Shown: positions 1-8,165 of the stretch, in pieces
Layout: each line of letters opens with the position of its first letter
Position numbering within the stretch: position 1 is the first letter of the stretch
Assembly (NCBI GenBank): GCA_030386295.1
Contig: JANQAO010000003.1
Location: 236,114-300,113 of the forward strand
Direction of reading: 5' to 3'
Length of the DNA stretch: 64,000 bases
DNA from: Candidatus Persebacteraceae bacterium Df01
GTDB lineage: Bacteria > Pseudomonadota > Gammaproteobacteria > Tethybacterales > Persebacteraceae
Made by a program: the position numbers and the translations under genes
The notes under the pieces: generated by a model
The model's input: only the letters and a program-made list of their open reading frames with translations
Databases searched by the model: none
What the model was told of the DNA's origin: nothing

Positions 1-1
1 G

Positions 2-610
2 TTTACCCAGCTGGCAGTACGCCATCTTGTAGTAGGTGAGGATTTTCGCTTCGGTCAAGGTCGGCAAGGCGATGTGACAATGCTAAAAAAAGCAGCAGCA
101 GCACACGGAGCAACGGTGTTAGGCGCAGAATTATTGTGGTCAGGCGACGCACCGATCAGTAGTGGACGTATTCGGGAATACTTACGAGCCGGCAATTTTA
201 TTGCAGCAGCGCAATTGTTGGGACGCGAATGGGTACTGGACGGACGAGTGGTGCGCGGTGAAGGCATTGGCCGCCGGTTAGGTTTTCCTACTGCTAATTT
301 GCGGCTGAATTTTGTACCGGTATGCTCCGGTATTTTTGCTGGTGATACGGTTATTGACGGCGTCCGCTATCCGGCGGCGGTTAGCATCGGCAACAATCCG
401 ACAGTGCAAAATAGCTCACTGGTTCGCGCCGAAGCACATGTGCTTGATTTTGATGGTAATCTTTATCGTCGTCGACTCACCGTGCAACTGTTTGAAAAAC
501 TGCGTGATGAGGAAAAATATAATAATCTAGAGCAATTGCGCGCAGCGATTGCCGATGATGTAAAAACCGTGCGGCAGCGGTTTGACCACCGCACAAAAGC
601 AGGCTATTAG
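2..610 (+). CDS. ribF: Bifunctional riboflavin kinase / FAD synthetase, 3' part
   Basis: The reading frame is open from base 2, so the start lies before the window; about 202 C-terminal residues are visible. RibF phosphorylates riboflavin to FMN and adenylates FMN to FAD in the cytoplasm. The end of the FAD synthetase domain shows as VVGEDFRFGQGRQGD. The riboflavin kinase domain follows, with GRRLGFPTANL (the PTAN nucleotide and metal site), SGIFAG, AAVSIGNNPTV and the acidic EAHVLDFDGNLY region. It ends 5 nt from the stop of the next gene, which is on the other strand, so the two are convergent with no visible terminator. The assignment is firm; only the N-terminus is missing. Confidence 0.95.
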   Translation, partial: FTQLAVRHLVVGEDFRFGQGRQGDVTMLKKAAAAHGATVLGAELLWSGDAPISSGRIREYLRAGNFIAAAQLLGREWVLDGRVVRGEGIGRRLGFPTANLRLNFVPVCSGIFAGDTVIDGVRYPAAVSIGNNPTVQNSSLVRAEAHVLDFDGNLYRRRLTVQLFEKLRDEEKYNNLEQLRAAIADDVKTVRQRFDHRTKAGY

Positions 611-615
611 ATTGA

Positions 616-990
616 TTAAATAATGAGAATGGCCGCCGCAGCTCTGCCGTCGCCGTGCAACACTTGATAAGTACGACAGGCGGCAGATAGCGACATAACT
701 TCCAGTGCCATACCCTGTTTGGCAAATGGAATTAGCCATTCACGTCGCATAGACGTTGATTGAGTGCATCCACCAAGCAAAAATAACTCCACTGCACCGC
801 TCAAGCAGATAGCGTTTTGCAAATGACTTTCGCTAAGCAATTCAATATTGTTTGGTAAATCGGCATTAACAATACCGTTTGGCGTAAGCAGTAAACTATT
901 TTTATAAGATACACCATCAATAACTACAAAATTATCTCCGCAAGCGTTGATAGCATGCGTAAGTGGCGTTTCATTAGGCTGTATTTTCAT
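616..990 (-). CDS. Mth938-like domain (DUF498) protein
   Basis: A small soluble protein of 124 residues from the chosen start. It matches the Mth938/NDUFAF3-like family in VIDGVSYKNSLLLTPNGIV in the middle and in the C-terminal GMALEVMSLSAACRTYQVL followed by GDGRAAAAIL. Bacterial members have no settled biochemical role; eukaryotic relatives assist respiratory complex I assembly. The frame stays open for 20 codons upstream to an ATG at 1050, but the ATG at 990 gives the usual family length and leaves about 70 nt for divergent control with hom. Neither start has a good Shine-Dalgarno sequence. Confidence 0.75.
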   Translation of the reverse strand: MKIQPNETPLTHAINACGDNFVVIDGVSYKNSLLLTPNGIVNADLPNNIELLSESHLQNAICLSGAVELFLLGGCTQSTSMRREWLIPFAKQGMALEVMSLSAACRTYQVLHGDGRAAAAILII

Positions 991-1060
991 ATGATAAAAG
1001 GCTTTGGAGCAATATTGATATTCTAGTCGGATATAATAACAAGCTTTCATTAAATTTGTA

Positions 1061-2380
1061 ATGCTTACTTCTTTCTTCGCACCAGCTTCCCAACCACCAC
1101 TTGGAATCGTTATTGTCGGCGCCGGAACGGTTGGCGGCAGCGTACTTGACGTATTGCGTGAAAACGCTCAAACCATTAGCGCGCGCAGCGGGCGAAATAT
1201 TGTGGTGCGTGCCGTCGTTGTACGTAACATAGAAAAAGCTCGAACCCGCCTACACCCTGATATGGCAGGATTACTAACCGATGATTGGCAGGCGGCAGTG
1301 CAACGACCAGACGCCGAAGTGCTTTTAGAATTGATGGGAGGAGAAAGTACTGCAAAAGAATGTATTCAAGCGGCACTGACCGCTGGCAAGTCGGTGGTAA
1401 CCGCTAACAAAGCGCTTTTGGCAACGTGCGGGGATGTCATTTTTGACGCTGCTCACGCTGCTGGCAAACCAGTGGCATACGAAGCAGCCGTCGCCGGTTG
1501 TATTCCAATTATTAAAACGCTGAGGGAGGCACTAGCCGGCGATACGGTACACGAAGTGGCCGGCATTATCAATGGCACTTCTAATTACATTCTCACCGCC
1601 ATGGAAAAAGACGGTGTAACCTTTGCCGATGCGCTGGAAGCAACGCAAAAAATGGGTTATGCCGAGTCTGACCCTTCTTTAGATATTGACGGCGGGGATG
1701 CAGCGCACAAAATTTTACTTATCGCACGACTGGCATTTGGGGCTCATGCGACTATGAATGATGTTCCCGTTGTTGGTGTGCGAGACTTTAAATTACGAGA
1801 CATTCGTTATGCAGCACAATTTGGTTTTTGTGTGAAATTGTTGGCACAGGCCGTGCGCCGTGACAACGGTATTGAATTATCAGTACAGCCAACTTTAGTG
1901 CCATGTACTCATCCTATCGCTTCTGTAGATGGAGCAATGAATGCCATTTTAGTACGCTCTGCCTATGCTGGCGAAACCCTATATTACGGTGCTGGCGCTG
2001 GTGCGTTTCCGACCGCCGCCGCCGTAGTAGCCGATGTGATTGATATCGCGCGCGGCAATGGTGCCTTGGCGCAACATGGTAATGGCACACCATTACCGTC
2101 GCTCATTCCGGCGGATGATTGTAGTGCACCGCACTTTTTGCGTTTGCGAGTATTAGATATGCCCGGTGTGCTAGCGAATATTGCCAGCGCGTTGGCACAA
2201 CAAAATATCTCCATTGAAGCTATTCATCAAAATGAATCTGCGCCCGGACAAGAAGTAGATATTATTATGCTAGTACATGAAGCATCGCGCGGAAAAATAT
2301 TTTCCGGTATAAAACAAATTGAAAATCAATCCACCACTGTCGGCGCTGTAGTGACTATGCCAATCAAACGTTTTTTATGA
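1061..2380 (+). CDS. hom: Homoserine dehydrogenase
   Basis: Reduces aspartate semialdehyde to homoserine with NAD(P)H, the branch step to threonine and methionine. The 439-residue protein has the expected order: an N-terminal Rossmann loop GIVIVGAGTVGGSVL, then the signatures TANKALLA and AYEAAVAGCIPII, the substrate region GIINGTSNYILTAM, and GYAESDPSLDIDGGDAAHK. A C-terminal ACT domain from about residue 365 starts LRLRVLDMPGVLANIASALA, and such domains commonly bind threonine for feedback inhibition. The stop overlaps thrC by 4 nt (ATGA), so the two are probably translated together. There is no Shine-Dalgarno sequence; a TATAAT at 1032-1037 could be its -10 element. Confidence 0.96.
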   Translation: MLTSFFAPASQPPLGIVIVGAGTVGGSVLDVLRENAQTISARSGRNIVVRAVVVRNIEKARTRLHPDMAGLLTDDWQAAVQRPDAEVLLELMGGESTAKECIQAALTAGKSVVTANKALLATCGDVIFDAAHAAGKPVAYEAAVAGCIPIIKTLREALAGDTVHEVAGIINGTSNYILTAMEKDGVTFADALEATQKMGYAESDPSLDIDGGDAAHKILLIARLAFGAHATMNDVPVVGVRDFKLRDIRYAAQFGFCVKLLAQAVRRDNGIELSVQPTLVPCTHPIASVDGAMNAILVRSAYAGETLYYGAGAGAFPTAAAVVADVIDIARGNGALAQHGNGTPLPSLIPADDCSAPHFLRLRVLDMPGVLANIASALAQQNISIEAIHQNESAPGQEVDIIMLVHEASRGKIFSGIKQIENQSTTVGAVVTMPIKRFL

Positions 2381-3483
2381 GTGGTCTTATTGCCACCTAT
2401 CGCAACCGTTTGCCACTAGCCGCTGATGCACCGCCACTTTCGCTTGGAGAGGGAAACACGCCGTTGGTGGAATTAGTCAATATCTTATTGCCCGAAAGCG
2501 TGCGTCTTTGGGTAAAAATAGAAGGCGCGAATCCTACTGCCTCATTCAAAGACCGCGGTATGGCAGTTGCCATCGCCGCTGCGGTGGAACAAGGAGCGCG
2601 CTGCGTGATTTGCGCCTCTACCGGTAATACATCGGCTTCCGCTGCTGCTTATGCCGCGCGCGCTAAATTACCCTGCATTGTATTAATTCCAGCGGGCAAA
2701 GTAGCTGCCGGAAAAATCTCCCAAGCGGTGGCACATGGCGCAGAAATTGTACAAATCAGCGGCAATTTTGATGATGCGATGACGGTGGTTAAAAACTTTT
2801 CTGATAGCGGCGAAGTGGCAGTAGTTAATTCCATTAACCCCATGCGTTTGCAAGGACAAAAAACTGCTGCTTTTGAAATTATCACTGATTTACCGGGTGT
2901 TCCTGATTATCATGCATTGCCAGTTGGTAATGCGGGCAACATCACTGCGCACTGGCTTGGTTACAGTGAAGCGGCAGGAAAAGGTACGGCTGCTTGCACA
3001 TTTTGTCGCGGTGAGTGTCGTTTTACCGACATGCCAGTGGCAAAACAACGCCCAACGATGTTAGGCTACCAGGCAGAAAATGCTGCACCCTTTTTGAATG
3101 GTAATCCGGTGCTCAACCCGGAAACCGTTGCCACTGCGATTCGTATTGGTAATCCTCAATCTTATGAAGTCGCCAAATTGGTACTGACCGAATCTGGCGG
3201 TTGGGTTGGCGCTGTGAGTGATGCTCAAATTTTACAAACGCAAAAATTATTGGCGTCACAAGAAGGCGTGTTTTGCGAACCGGCATCAGCAGCCAGCGTT
3301 GCTGGCGTGTTGGCGGATTTAAAATCTGAAAAGTTACGCGGACCCGCACGCATCGTTTGCACCCTAACCGGCCACGGACTAAAAAACCCAGAAATTTTTG
3401 GCGCGCCAGATACACGCGTTGTCGCTGCTGAAGTAGACGCCATACGAAAGTTAATTTACTCAACCATTCAGCAACGCCAGTGA
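2377..3483 (+). CDS. thrC: Threonine synthase
   Basis: Pyridoxal-phosphate enzyme that converts O-phosphohomoserine to threonine. The 368-residue protein belongs to the fold type II family: LSLGEGNTPLVEL near the N-terminus, the PLP lysine K58 in PTASFKDRGMAVA, and the phosphate-binding loop ASTGNTSASAAAYAA. HALPVGNAGNITAHWLGY and the C-terminal CTLTGHGLKNP also fit. It follows hom with an ATGA overlap and overlaps the next gene by a GTGA junction, so it lies in the middle of a translationally coupled run. Length and motif order are normal. Confidence 0.95.
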   Translation: MSGLIATYRNRLPLAADAPPLSLGEGNTPLVELVNILLPESVRLWVKIEGANPTASFKDRGMAVAIAAAVEQGARCVICASTGNTSASAAAYAARAKLPCIVLIPAGKVAAGKISQAVAHGAEIVQISGNFDDAMTVVKNFSDSGEVAVVNSINPMRLQGQKTAAFEIITDLPGVPDYHALPVGNAGNITAHWLGYSEAAGKGTAACTFCRGECRFTDMPVAKQRPTMLGYQAENAAPFLNGNPVLNPETVATAIRIGNPQSYEVAKLVLTESGGWVGAVSDAQILQTQKLLASQEGVFCEPASAASVAGVLADLKSEKLRGPARIVCTLTGHGLKNPEIFGAPDTRVVAAEVDAIRKLIYSTIQQRQ

Positions 3484-4808
3484 ACCATAATTGGATTGTT
3501 TTAGTGCGAGCTGCGCAAAGCCCGTTTTTTTCATTTGCTATTGCGTTGTTATTTTTAGCTGTCGTTGTGATTTTCAATTCACAACCGGCATCAATTGATG
3601 TAGAAGAAAAAGCGGAAACGAAGTTAACACAAAATGATGACATTACTGTCACGCCGCCAACCACTACCGCACTGGTAGAGCCGAGTGTTATTGCGCCTGC
3701 ACCCACACCAGAAATCGTTGTACCGTGGCAGGAATACAAAATTCGCCGCGGTGACACGATGGGTGAAATTTTGCAAAAAATCGGCATCGATGACGAATCG
3801 CGCGTTTTTTTTCTATCGCAAAAATTAAAAAGTTATCAGCGTTTGCGTGTCGGTCGGTCACTTAAATATAAAAGCGATACGACAGGACGTTTGTTAGCAC
3901 TGCTATACAAAACATCTCCTGATTATTATTTAATTGCGGAACGCGGCGACGACGGAGTCTGGCAAGTAGAAGAAAAGCCGCCGCAAATAACAATCAACAA
4001 GAAACTAAAAGGTGGACGTATTGAATCCTCTTTGTTTGCTGCAGCTGATCGTGCCGGAGTCGCCGATGCTGCCATTGATTTGCTTATCGAAGGGCTGGAA
4101 TCACAGGTGGATTTTTATCGTGATGCACGGGGCGGCGATACTTTTCGCGTCATTTATGAAGAAAAACATGACGAGGATGGTGATTTTGTTGGCGTGAGTA
4201 ATCTGCTGGCTTTTGAATATGTGAACTTGCGTAATCCCAACAAACCGCGAGTAGTTCGTGGCGCTTGGAATGCTGATGAGCGTGGCTATTTTTCCCCTGA
4301 CGGCGAGAGCTTGCGCGGAGCATTTTTACGCGCGCCGTTAAAATTTCGCCGCATTAGCTCAAAATTTACCAATCGACGCTACCATCCGGTACTCAAACGC
4401 TGGCGTGCTCATCGTGGTGTAGATTACGCTGCACGCACCGGCACACCGATACGCAGCACTGCAGACGGCACAATTGTCAAAGTGGCAACCGAGCGCGGTT
4501 ATGGCAAAGTGATAATGATTAAACATTTCAATATTTATACAACGGTGTACGGACACATGAGCCGTTTTGCCAAAGGTATGCGCAAAGGTCGAAAAGTAGC
4601 GCAAGGAGAGATTATTGGTTACGTTGGTCAGACTGGGCTTTCCACTGGACCGCATTTACATTATGAATTTCGAGTGCACGGCAAACACAAAGACCCACTG
4701 TCTACGGCTATTCCTCGTCGGCGTCCACCTCTTGAAGGAAAGGCACTCACTCATTTTCAAAATGCCTCCGCACAACTATTTGCTGAACTAAAAACAATTA
4801 CTCCGTGA
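3480..4808 (+). CDS. M23 family murein endopeptidase (MepM/OapA type)
   Basis: Likely a periplasmic, membrane-anchored peptidoglycan endopeptidase. One N-terminal membrane segment (about residues 15-33) is followed by a Pro/Thr-rich linker and a LysM/OapA-like region around YKIRRGDTMGEILQKIGI (86-103). The C-terminal M23 domain has H311 and D315 in HRGVDYA, YGHM near 357, and HLH at 392-394, the usual zinc and catalytic residues, so it should be active. It resembles E. coli MepM (YebA). The start is GTG, overlapping the thrC stop (GTGA). The next gene, anmK, also concerns the cell wall, so the threonine genes appear fused to a small wall-recycling set. The exact bond cleaved is inferred. Confidence 0.88.
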   Translation: MNHNWIVLVRAAQSPFFSFAIALLFLAVVVIFNSQPASIDVEEKAETKLTQNDDITVTPPTTTALVEPSVIAPAPTPEIVVPWQEYKIRRGDTMGEILQKIGIDDESRVFFLSQKLKSYQRLRVGRSLKYKSDTTGRLLALLYKTSPDYYLIAERGDDGVWQVEEKPPQITINKKLKGGRIESSLFAAADRAGVADAAIDLLIEGLESQVDFYRDARGGDTFRVIYEEKHDEDGDFVGVSNLLAFEYVNLRNPNKPRVVRGAWNADERGYFSPDGESLRGAFLRAPLKFRRISSKFTNRRYHPVLKRWRAHRGVDYAARTGTPIRSTADGTIVKVATERGYGKVIMIKHFNIYTTVYGHMSRFAKGMRKGRKVAQGEIIGYVGQTGLSTGPHLHYEFRVHGKHKDPLSTAIPRRRPPLEGKALTHFQNASAQLFAELKTITP

Positions 4809-5872
4809 AGAATGCTTATTATGTCGGTGTAATGACCGGTACTAGCTTGGATGCTGCCGATGCCGTCTTAGTAGATTTTGATAACGGTAGTTGCCGCATT
4901 ATCGCTGATGCTCAAGTTCTTATTCCGCTCAAACAGGCCGATGAATGGCGGCAATTGGCAACCGATGACGCTACGTTGGCACAAGCACTTACTGCTGCTA
5001 ACGCCGTAGCAAAATTATGTGCCAAAGCGGTGGCGGCGTTGGGCGCGCCGCCGGACAATATCGTTGCCATTGGTTGTCACGGTCAGACGGTACTGCATCG
5101 TCCGGCACACGGATGGAGTGCACAACTACTTAACGGTGCCTTGTTGGCAGAATTGTGTGGTGCAGATGTGGTGTGTGATTTTCGTTCTCGCGACATTGCT
5201 GCTGGCGGGCAAGGTGCACCTTTAGCGCCGCTGTTTCACCGCGCTGCCTTTGCTACTTATAAACCTTGCGCCATTATCAATCTGGGTGGCATTGCCAACA
5301 TTAGCGTGCTGGATACAGACGGCGGCGTGCGAGGCTGGGATACGGGACCAGCTAATATGCTCATGGATGCTTGGTATCGGCGGCATCAAAGTGGGCAATT
5401 TGATTTTGATGGTAGCTGGGCGACAAGTGGTACTATCGTGCCATCACTGCTACAAACGCTACTGGAGCATCCTTTTTTAGCCCTTTCTTCACCAAAGAGT
5501 TGCGGGCGAGAAGAATTTGATTTGCGCCATTTTGAAAATGAATTGGCGCATCATCGCCCAGAAGACGCGCAAGCAACATTACTAGAATGGAGTGCCCAAA
5601 CAGTTACCATCGCTGTGCGCGATAGCAATGTGCCAGTGGTATTTTTATGTGGCGGTGGCGCACACAACACAGCATTGACAAACCGATTAAAAACGCTGCT
5701 GCCTGATTGCAATGTGCAATTAAGCAATGCAGCTGGACTACCGGCAGAACGAGTTGAGGCGACAGCATTTGCGTGGTTTGCTAAACAATTTATTGAAGGC
5801 AAAGCGTTGGATATTTCGTCCATTACCGGCGCACGCGGGGCGCGAATATTGGGCGCGCATTATCCGCGGTAA
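4805..5872 (+). CDS. anmK: Anhydro-N-acetylmuramic acid kinase
   Basis: Phosphorylates and opens 1,6-anhydro-MurNAc released from peptidoglycan, giving MurNAc-6-phosphate for recycling. The 355-residue protein shows the ASKHA-fold ATPase hallmarks: GVMTGTSLDAADAVLVDF at the start, VAIGCHGQTVLHRP, NLGGIANISVL, and the late glycine-rich VVFLCGGGAHNTALTNRL. The start is GTG and overlaps the preceding stop in a GTGA junction, continuing the coupled run begun by hom. Placement after an M23 peptidase fits a shared wall-turnover role. No terminator is obvious after it. Confidence 0.95.
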   Translation: MKNAYYVGVMTGTSLDAADAVLVDFDNGSCRIIADAQVLIPLKQADEWRQLATDDATLAQALTAANAVAKLCAKAVAALGAPPDNIVAIGCHGQTVLHRPAHGWSAQLLNGALLAELCGADVVCDFRSRDIAAGGQGAPLAPLFHRAAFATYKPCAIINLGGIANISVLDTDGGVRGWDTGPANMLMDAWYRRHQSGQFDFDGSWATSGTIVPSLLQTLLEHPFLALSSPKSCGREEFDLRHFENELAHHRPEDAQATLLEWSAQTVTIAVRDSNVPVVFLCGGGAHNTALTNRLKTLLPDCNVQLSNAAGLPAERVEATAFAWFAKQFIEGKALDISSITGARGARILGAHYPR

Positions 5873-6104
5873 TTATTGATTAGACCGTTTCTATTTGATT
5901 TGCAACAGCAATAAACCTAGCAAGGTGAAATTGTTTTTTAACTTTTTCTGACGAACGTTATAAACGTCATAATTTTTTTGCGCTCTTGTCATGTGCCGCC
6001 TAAATTTATTAGTCATGAAAAATCATAATACGCGAGATTCTACGATTTCGTTTTTTTAAATCTGTGCGCACTTTTGCAGTTTATGCTTTGTTCCTCATTT
6101 GGCG

Positions 6105-6110
6105 TAAAAT
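6105..6110 (+). promoter_or_regulatory. Putative -10 element of the PP0621/ferredoxin pair
   Basis: TAAAAT ends 6 nt before the ATG at 6117, and no Shine-Dalgarno sequence is present. If this hexamer is used, transcription would begin at or next to the A of the ATG, giving a leaderless mRNA. No convincing -35 element is seen at normal spacing. Confidence 0.35.
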
Positions 6111-6116
6111 TTTTTT

Positions 6117-6278
6117 ATGGCTGTAAAAATTCTTCTTCTTGTCGCTTGTGCAATTGCGGTGTGGATGTTTACGCGTCCGCGCTTACGTCAACGCGCTAAG
6201 GAAACGCCTTTAGTACGCTGCACTTATTGTGGTGTCTACCATCCTCGCGATGATTCTTGTAGTTGTAAAAAATCATGA
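6117..6278 (+). CDS. PP0621-family small membrane-anchored Cys protein
   Basis: A 53-residue protein too short for most gene callers. It has one N-terminal hydrophobic segment (VKILLLVACAIAVWMF), a basic stretch RPRLRQRAK, then a compact zinc-ribbon-like half: VRCTYCGVYHPRDDSCSC, with cysteines 35, 38, 48 and 50. This layout matches the PP0621 family of Gammaproteobacteria, whose function is unknown. It overlaps the downstream ferredoxin gene by an ATGA junction, so the two are coupled. The overlap, the membrane segment and the paired cysteines support it as a real gene. The 244-nt gap before it holds only a weak inverted repeat (ACGTT-ATA-AACGT) near a T run. Confidence 0.75.
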   Translation: MAVKILLLVACAIAVWMFTRPRLRQRAKETPLVRCTYCGVYHPRDDSCSCKKS

Positions 6279-6589
6279 CGTATTACCAACGACATATTTT
6301 TGTTTGCGAGAATCGGCGCGACAGTGGAGCTGCCTGTTGTGCACTCCAGCCGCAAGCGCCGGCAGCATTAAAACTATTGCGCAAAATTCTTAAAGAACGA
6401 GGCGCTTTAGGCTCTGGAAAAATTCGCATTAACCGTGCCGGCTGTATGAATCGTTGTGAGTACGGACCAGTGCTCGTAGTGTATCCGGAAAGCGTATGGT
6501 ATCGTTATGACACCGAAGCGGATTTGCAAGAAATTGCCATTTCCCATTTGCTTGGTGACGTTCCCGTAGAACGACTGCGATTGAAGTAA
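6275..6589 (+). CDS. Thioredoxin-like [2Fe-2S] ferredoxin
   Basis: A 104-residue protein of the thioredoxin-like [2Fe-2S] ferredoxin group, related to the NuoE 24 kDa subunit. Likely cluster ligands are the early cysteines in HIFVCENRRDSGAACC and the later pair in RINRAGCMNRCEYGPVLVV. The C-terminal WYRYDTEADLQEI segment is typical of the family. It presumably carries electrons in the cytoplasm, but its partner is not shown by the sequence. It is coupled to the PP0621-family gene by an ATGA overlap and converges on mrp, whose product also handles Fe-S clusters. The family call is secure, the role is not. Confidence 0.85.
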   Translation: MTYYQRHIFVCENRRDSGAACCALQPQAPAALKLLRKILKERGALGSGKIRINRAGCMNRCEYGPVLVVYPESVWYRYDTEADLQEIAISHLLGDVPVERLRLK

Positions 6590-6616
6590 TTACTTGCCTT
6601 CGTTGCTAAAGATACG

Positions 6617-7690
6617 TTAATCACCTTTCACGATTTTTGGAAACGCCAAAGATCGATCCCGCGCTTTTTGTGCAACTCGCGCCCCAATGCGAGCTGCAAT
6701 GTTGCGATAACGGCGGCTGATGTCACTATCGGGCTCGTTCACTACGCTAGGGCATCCTGAGTCGGCAGCAATGCGAATAGACGGATCAAGCGGAAGTCCT
6801 CCCAAAAAATCCACATCGTATTTTTCACATAATTTTGCTGCGCCGCCGGTGCCAAAAATAGATGCTTCGTGGCCGCATTGTGGACAACAGTACATACTCA
6901 TGTTTTCCACCACGCCTAGTACAGGAATGCTAACTTTGTTAAACATCACTAATCCTTTTTGTGCATCTGAAACGGCAATTTCCTGTGGTGTAGTTACTAC
7001 TACCGCACCGGTTACGGGAGCCTTTTGTGCTGTGGTCAGCTGAATATCGCCAGTACCCGGCGGCATATCCAACACTAAATAATCCAAATCATTCCAATGT
7101 GTTTCTCGTAACAGCTGCGTAAGCGCTCGCGTGGCGATAGGACCACGCCACACCATAGGCTGATCTTCATCCACCATAAAACCAATGGACATCACATCCA
7201 TGCCATAGGCGTGCAGTGGCTCAATACCTCCTTTTTCGCCACCCTGCGGACGTTTATTCAGACCCAACATCAAAGGTAGCGAAGGACCGTAAATATCAGC
7301 GTCTAATACGCCTATGCGCGCGCCTTCATGAGCCAGTGCTAACGCCAAATTAACAGCAGTAGCAGACTTTCCAACACCGCCCTTTGCCGAACTTACAACA
7401 ATAATATTTTTTACTCCGGACACTCGTTCCACACCGCCTTGCACTACATGCGGATGGATATTGATGGTCATTTTTACTTCCACCTTGGACAAACCTGCAC
7501 CACGCAACTGAGATTTGATTTCTGTTGCTGTTTCTTCAAAAGCACTGTTAGCCGGATATGGGTAGTGCAAGCTAACATGTGCGCCACCGTCTACAAGACT
7601 CGCTTCGTGAACTAAGCCGGCGTCAATCAGATTTTTGTTTAAATGCGGGTCAATAATTTTCCCGAGAGAATCTTTAAATATGCGTTCCAT
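6617..7690 (-). CDS. apbC: Mrp/ApbC/NBP35 family Fe-S cluster carrier ATPase
   Basis: A cytoplasmic P-loop ATPase that binds and delivers [4Fe-4S] clusters. The 357 residues comprise an N-terminal MIP18 (DUF59-like) domain of about 90 residues and a ParA/MinD-like ATPase domain. The latter has the deviant Walker A SSAKGGVGKSA (K108), DADIYGPSLPLMLGL, and DYLVLDMPPGTGDIQLT. Cysteines in MYCCPQCGHEASIFG supply the conserved CxxC cluster site. It diverges from rpsO. No Shine-Dalgarno sequence precedes the ATG, but TACAAT lies 6 nt upstream, so its mRNA may be leaderless. Confidence 0.93.
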   Translation of the reverse strand: MERIFKDSLGKIIDPHLNKNLIDAGLVHEASLVDGGAHVSLHYPYPANSAFEETATEIKSQLRGAGLSKVEVKMTINIHPHVVQGGVERVSGVKNIIVVSSAKGGVGKSATAVNLALALAHEGARIGVLDADIYGPSLPLMLGLNKRPQGGEKGGIEPLHAYGMDVMSIGFMVDEDQPMVWRGPIATRALTQLLRETHWNDLDYLVLDMPPGTGDIQLTTAQKAPVTGAVVVTTPQEIAVSDAQKGLVMFNKVSIPVLGVVENMSMYCCPQCGHEASIFGTGGAAKLCEKYDVDFLGGLPLDPSIRIAADSGCPSVVNEPDSDISRRYRNIAARIGARVAQKARDRSLAFPKIVKGD

Positions 7691-7696
7691 TTCCGT

Positions 7697-7702
7697 ATTG
7701 TA
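7697..7702 (-). promoter_or_regulatory. Putative -10 element of apbC
   Basis: On the minus strand the hexamer is TACAAT, and its downstream end is 6 nt from the ATG at 7690. There is no Shine-Dalgarno sequence between them. This geometry predicts a leaderless transcript. No good -35 match is seen at 16-18 nt. Confidence 0.35.
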
Positions 7703-7763
7703 ATATGCGAAACGACGTGTTGTTTTTACTTATTCGTTATGGCGTTGAATAGCGAATATGCGG

Positions 7764-7769
7764 TATAAT
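7764..7769 (+). promoter_or_regulatory. Putative -10 element of rpsO-pnp
   Basis: A perfect TATAAT lies 29 nt before the rpsO ATG. No -35 hexamer is evident at standard spacing; TTGAAT at 7745-7750 is only 13 nt away. An AAAGG at 7780-7784 could act as a distant ribosome-binding site. Confidence 0.4.
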
Positions 7770-7798
7770 TGCGCTTTTCAAAAGGCTTAAACTATCAC

Positions 7799-8071
7799 AT
7801 GAATGCAGAAGATATCGCTTCAACATCTGGAAAAATCAACGATTTGCGTTTGCATGACAAAGATGTCGGTTCGTCCCAAGTGCAAATCGCTCGCCTTACT
7901 GCTCGCATAATGCACTTAACCGGTCACTTAGCAAATCACAAAAAAGACAACCACACTCGTCGCGGCTTAATGGCAATGATTTCTCGCCGCCGCCGCTTAA
8001 CCGCTTACCTCAAGCGTAACGCTCCCGACGTTCATAGTAAGACACTGGCAGCCCTTGGTCTGCGTAAATAA
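7799..8071 (+). CDS. rpsO: 30S ribosomal protein S15
   Basis: A 90-residue S15 protein that binds the central domain of 16S rRNA early in 30S assembly. Recognisable parts are the [16 protein letters not shown] helix, [19 protein letters not shown] and the basic [16 protein letters not shown]. The frame is open upstream of the chosen start, but the ATG at 7799 gives the usual S15 length. It is followed by pnp after 94 nt, the arrangement seen across Proteobacteria. The gap contains a TGCAAC (8081-8086) / GTTGCA (8105-8110) inverted pair that could be part of the processing hairpin known from this locus in E. coli. Confidence 0.95.
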   Translation: MNAEDIASTSGKINDLRLHDKDVGSSQVQIARLTARIMHLTGHLANHKKDNHTRRGLMAMISRRRRLTAYLKRNAPDVHSKTLAALGLRK

Positions 8072-8165
8072 ACTTTCTACTGCAACACTTCACGCATCAG
8101 CACGGTTGCAATTCTTCTGATACGCGCTTTTAAATTAATATTAATCTAGCAAAGGAATTTCGAAC

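Noticed and set aside
3113-3787. Long open frame on the minus strand across thrC and the M23 gene
   Set aside because: It is antisense to two well-supported genes, lacks recognisable motifs and spans their junction; a shadow frame.
5950-5990. Terminator after anmK (ACGTT-ATA-AACGT then T run)
   Set aside because: The stem is only 5 bp and AT-rich, and the T run is displaced; too weak to call.
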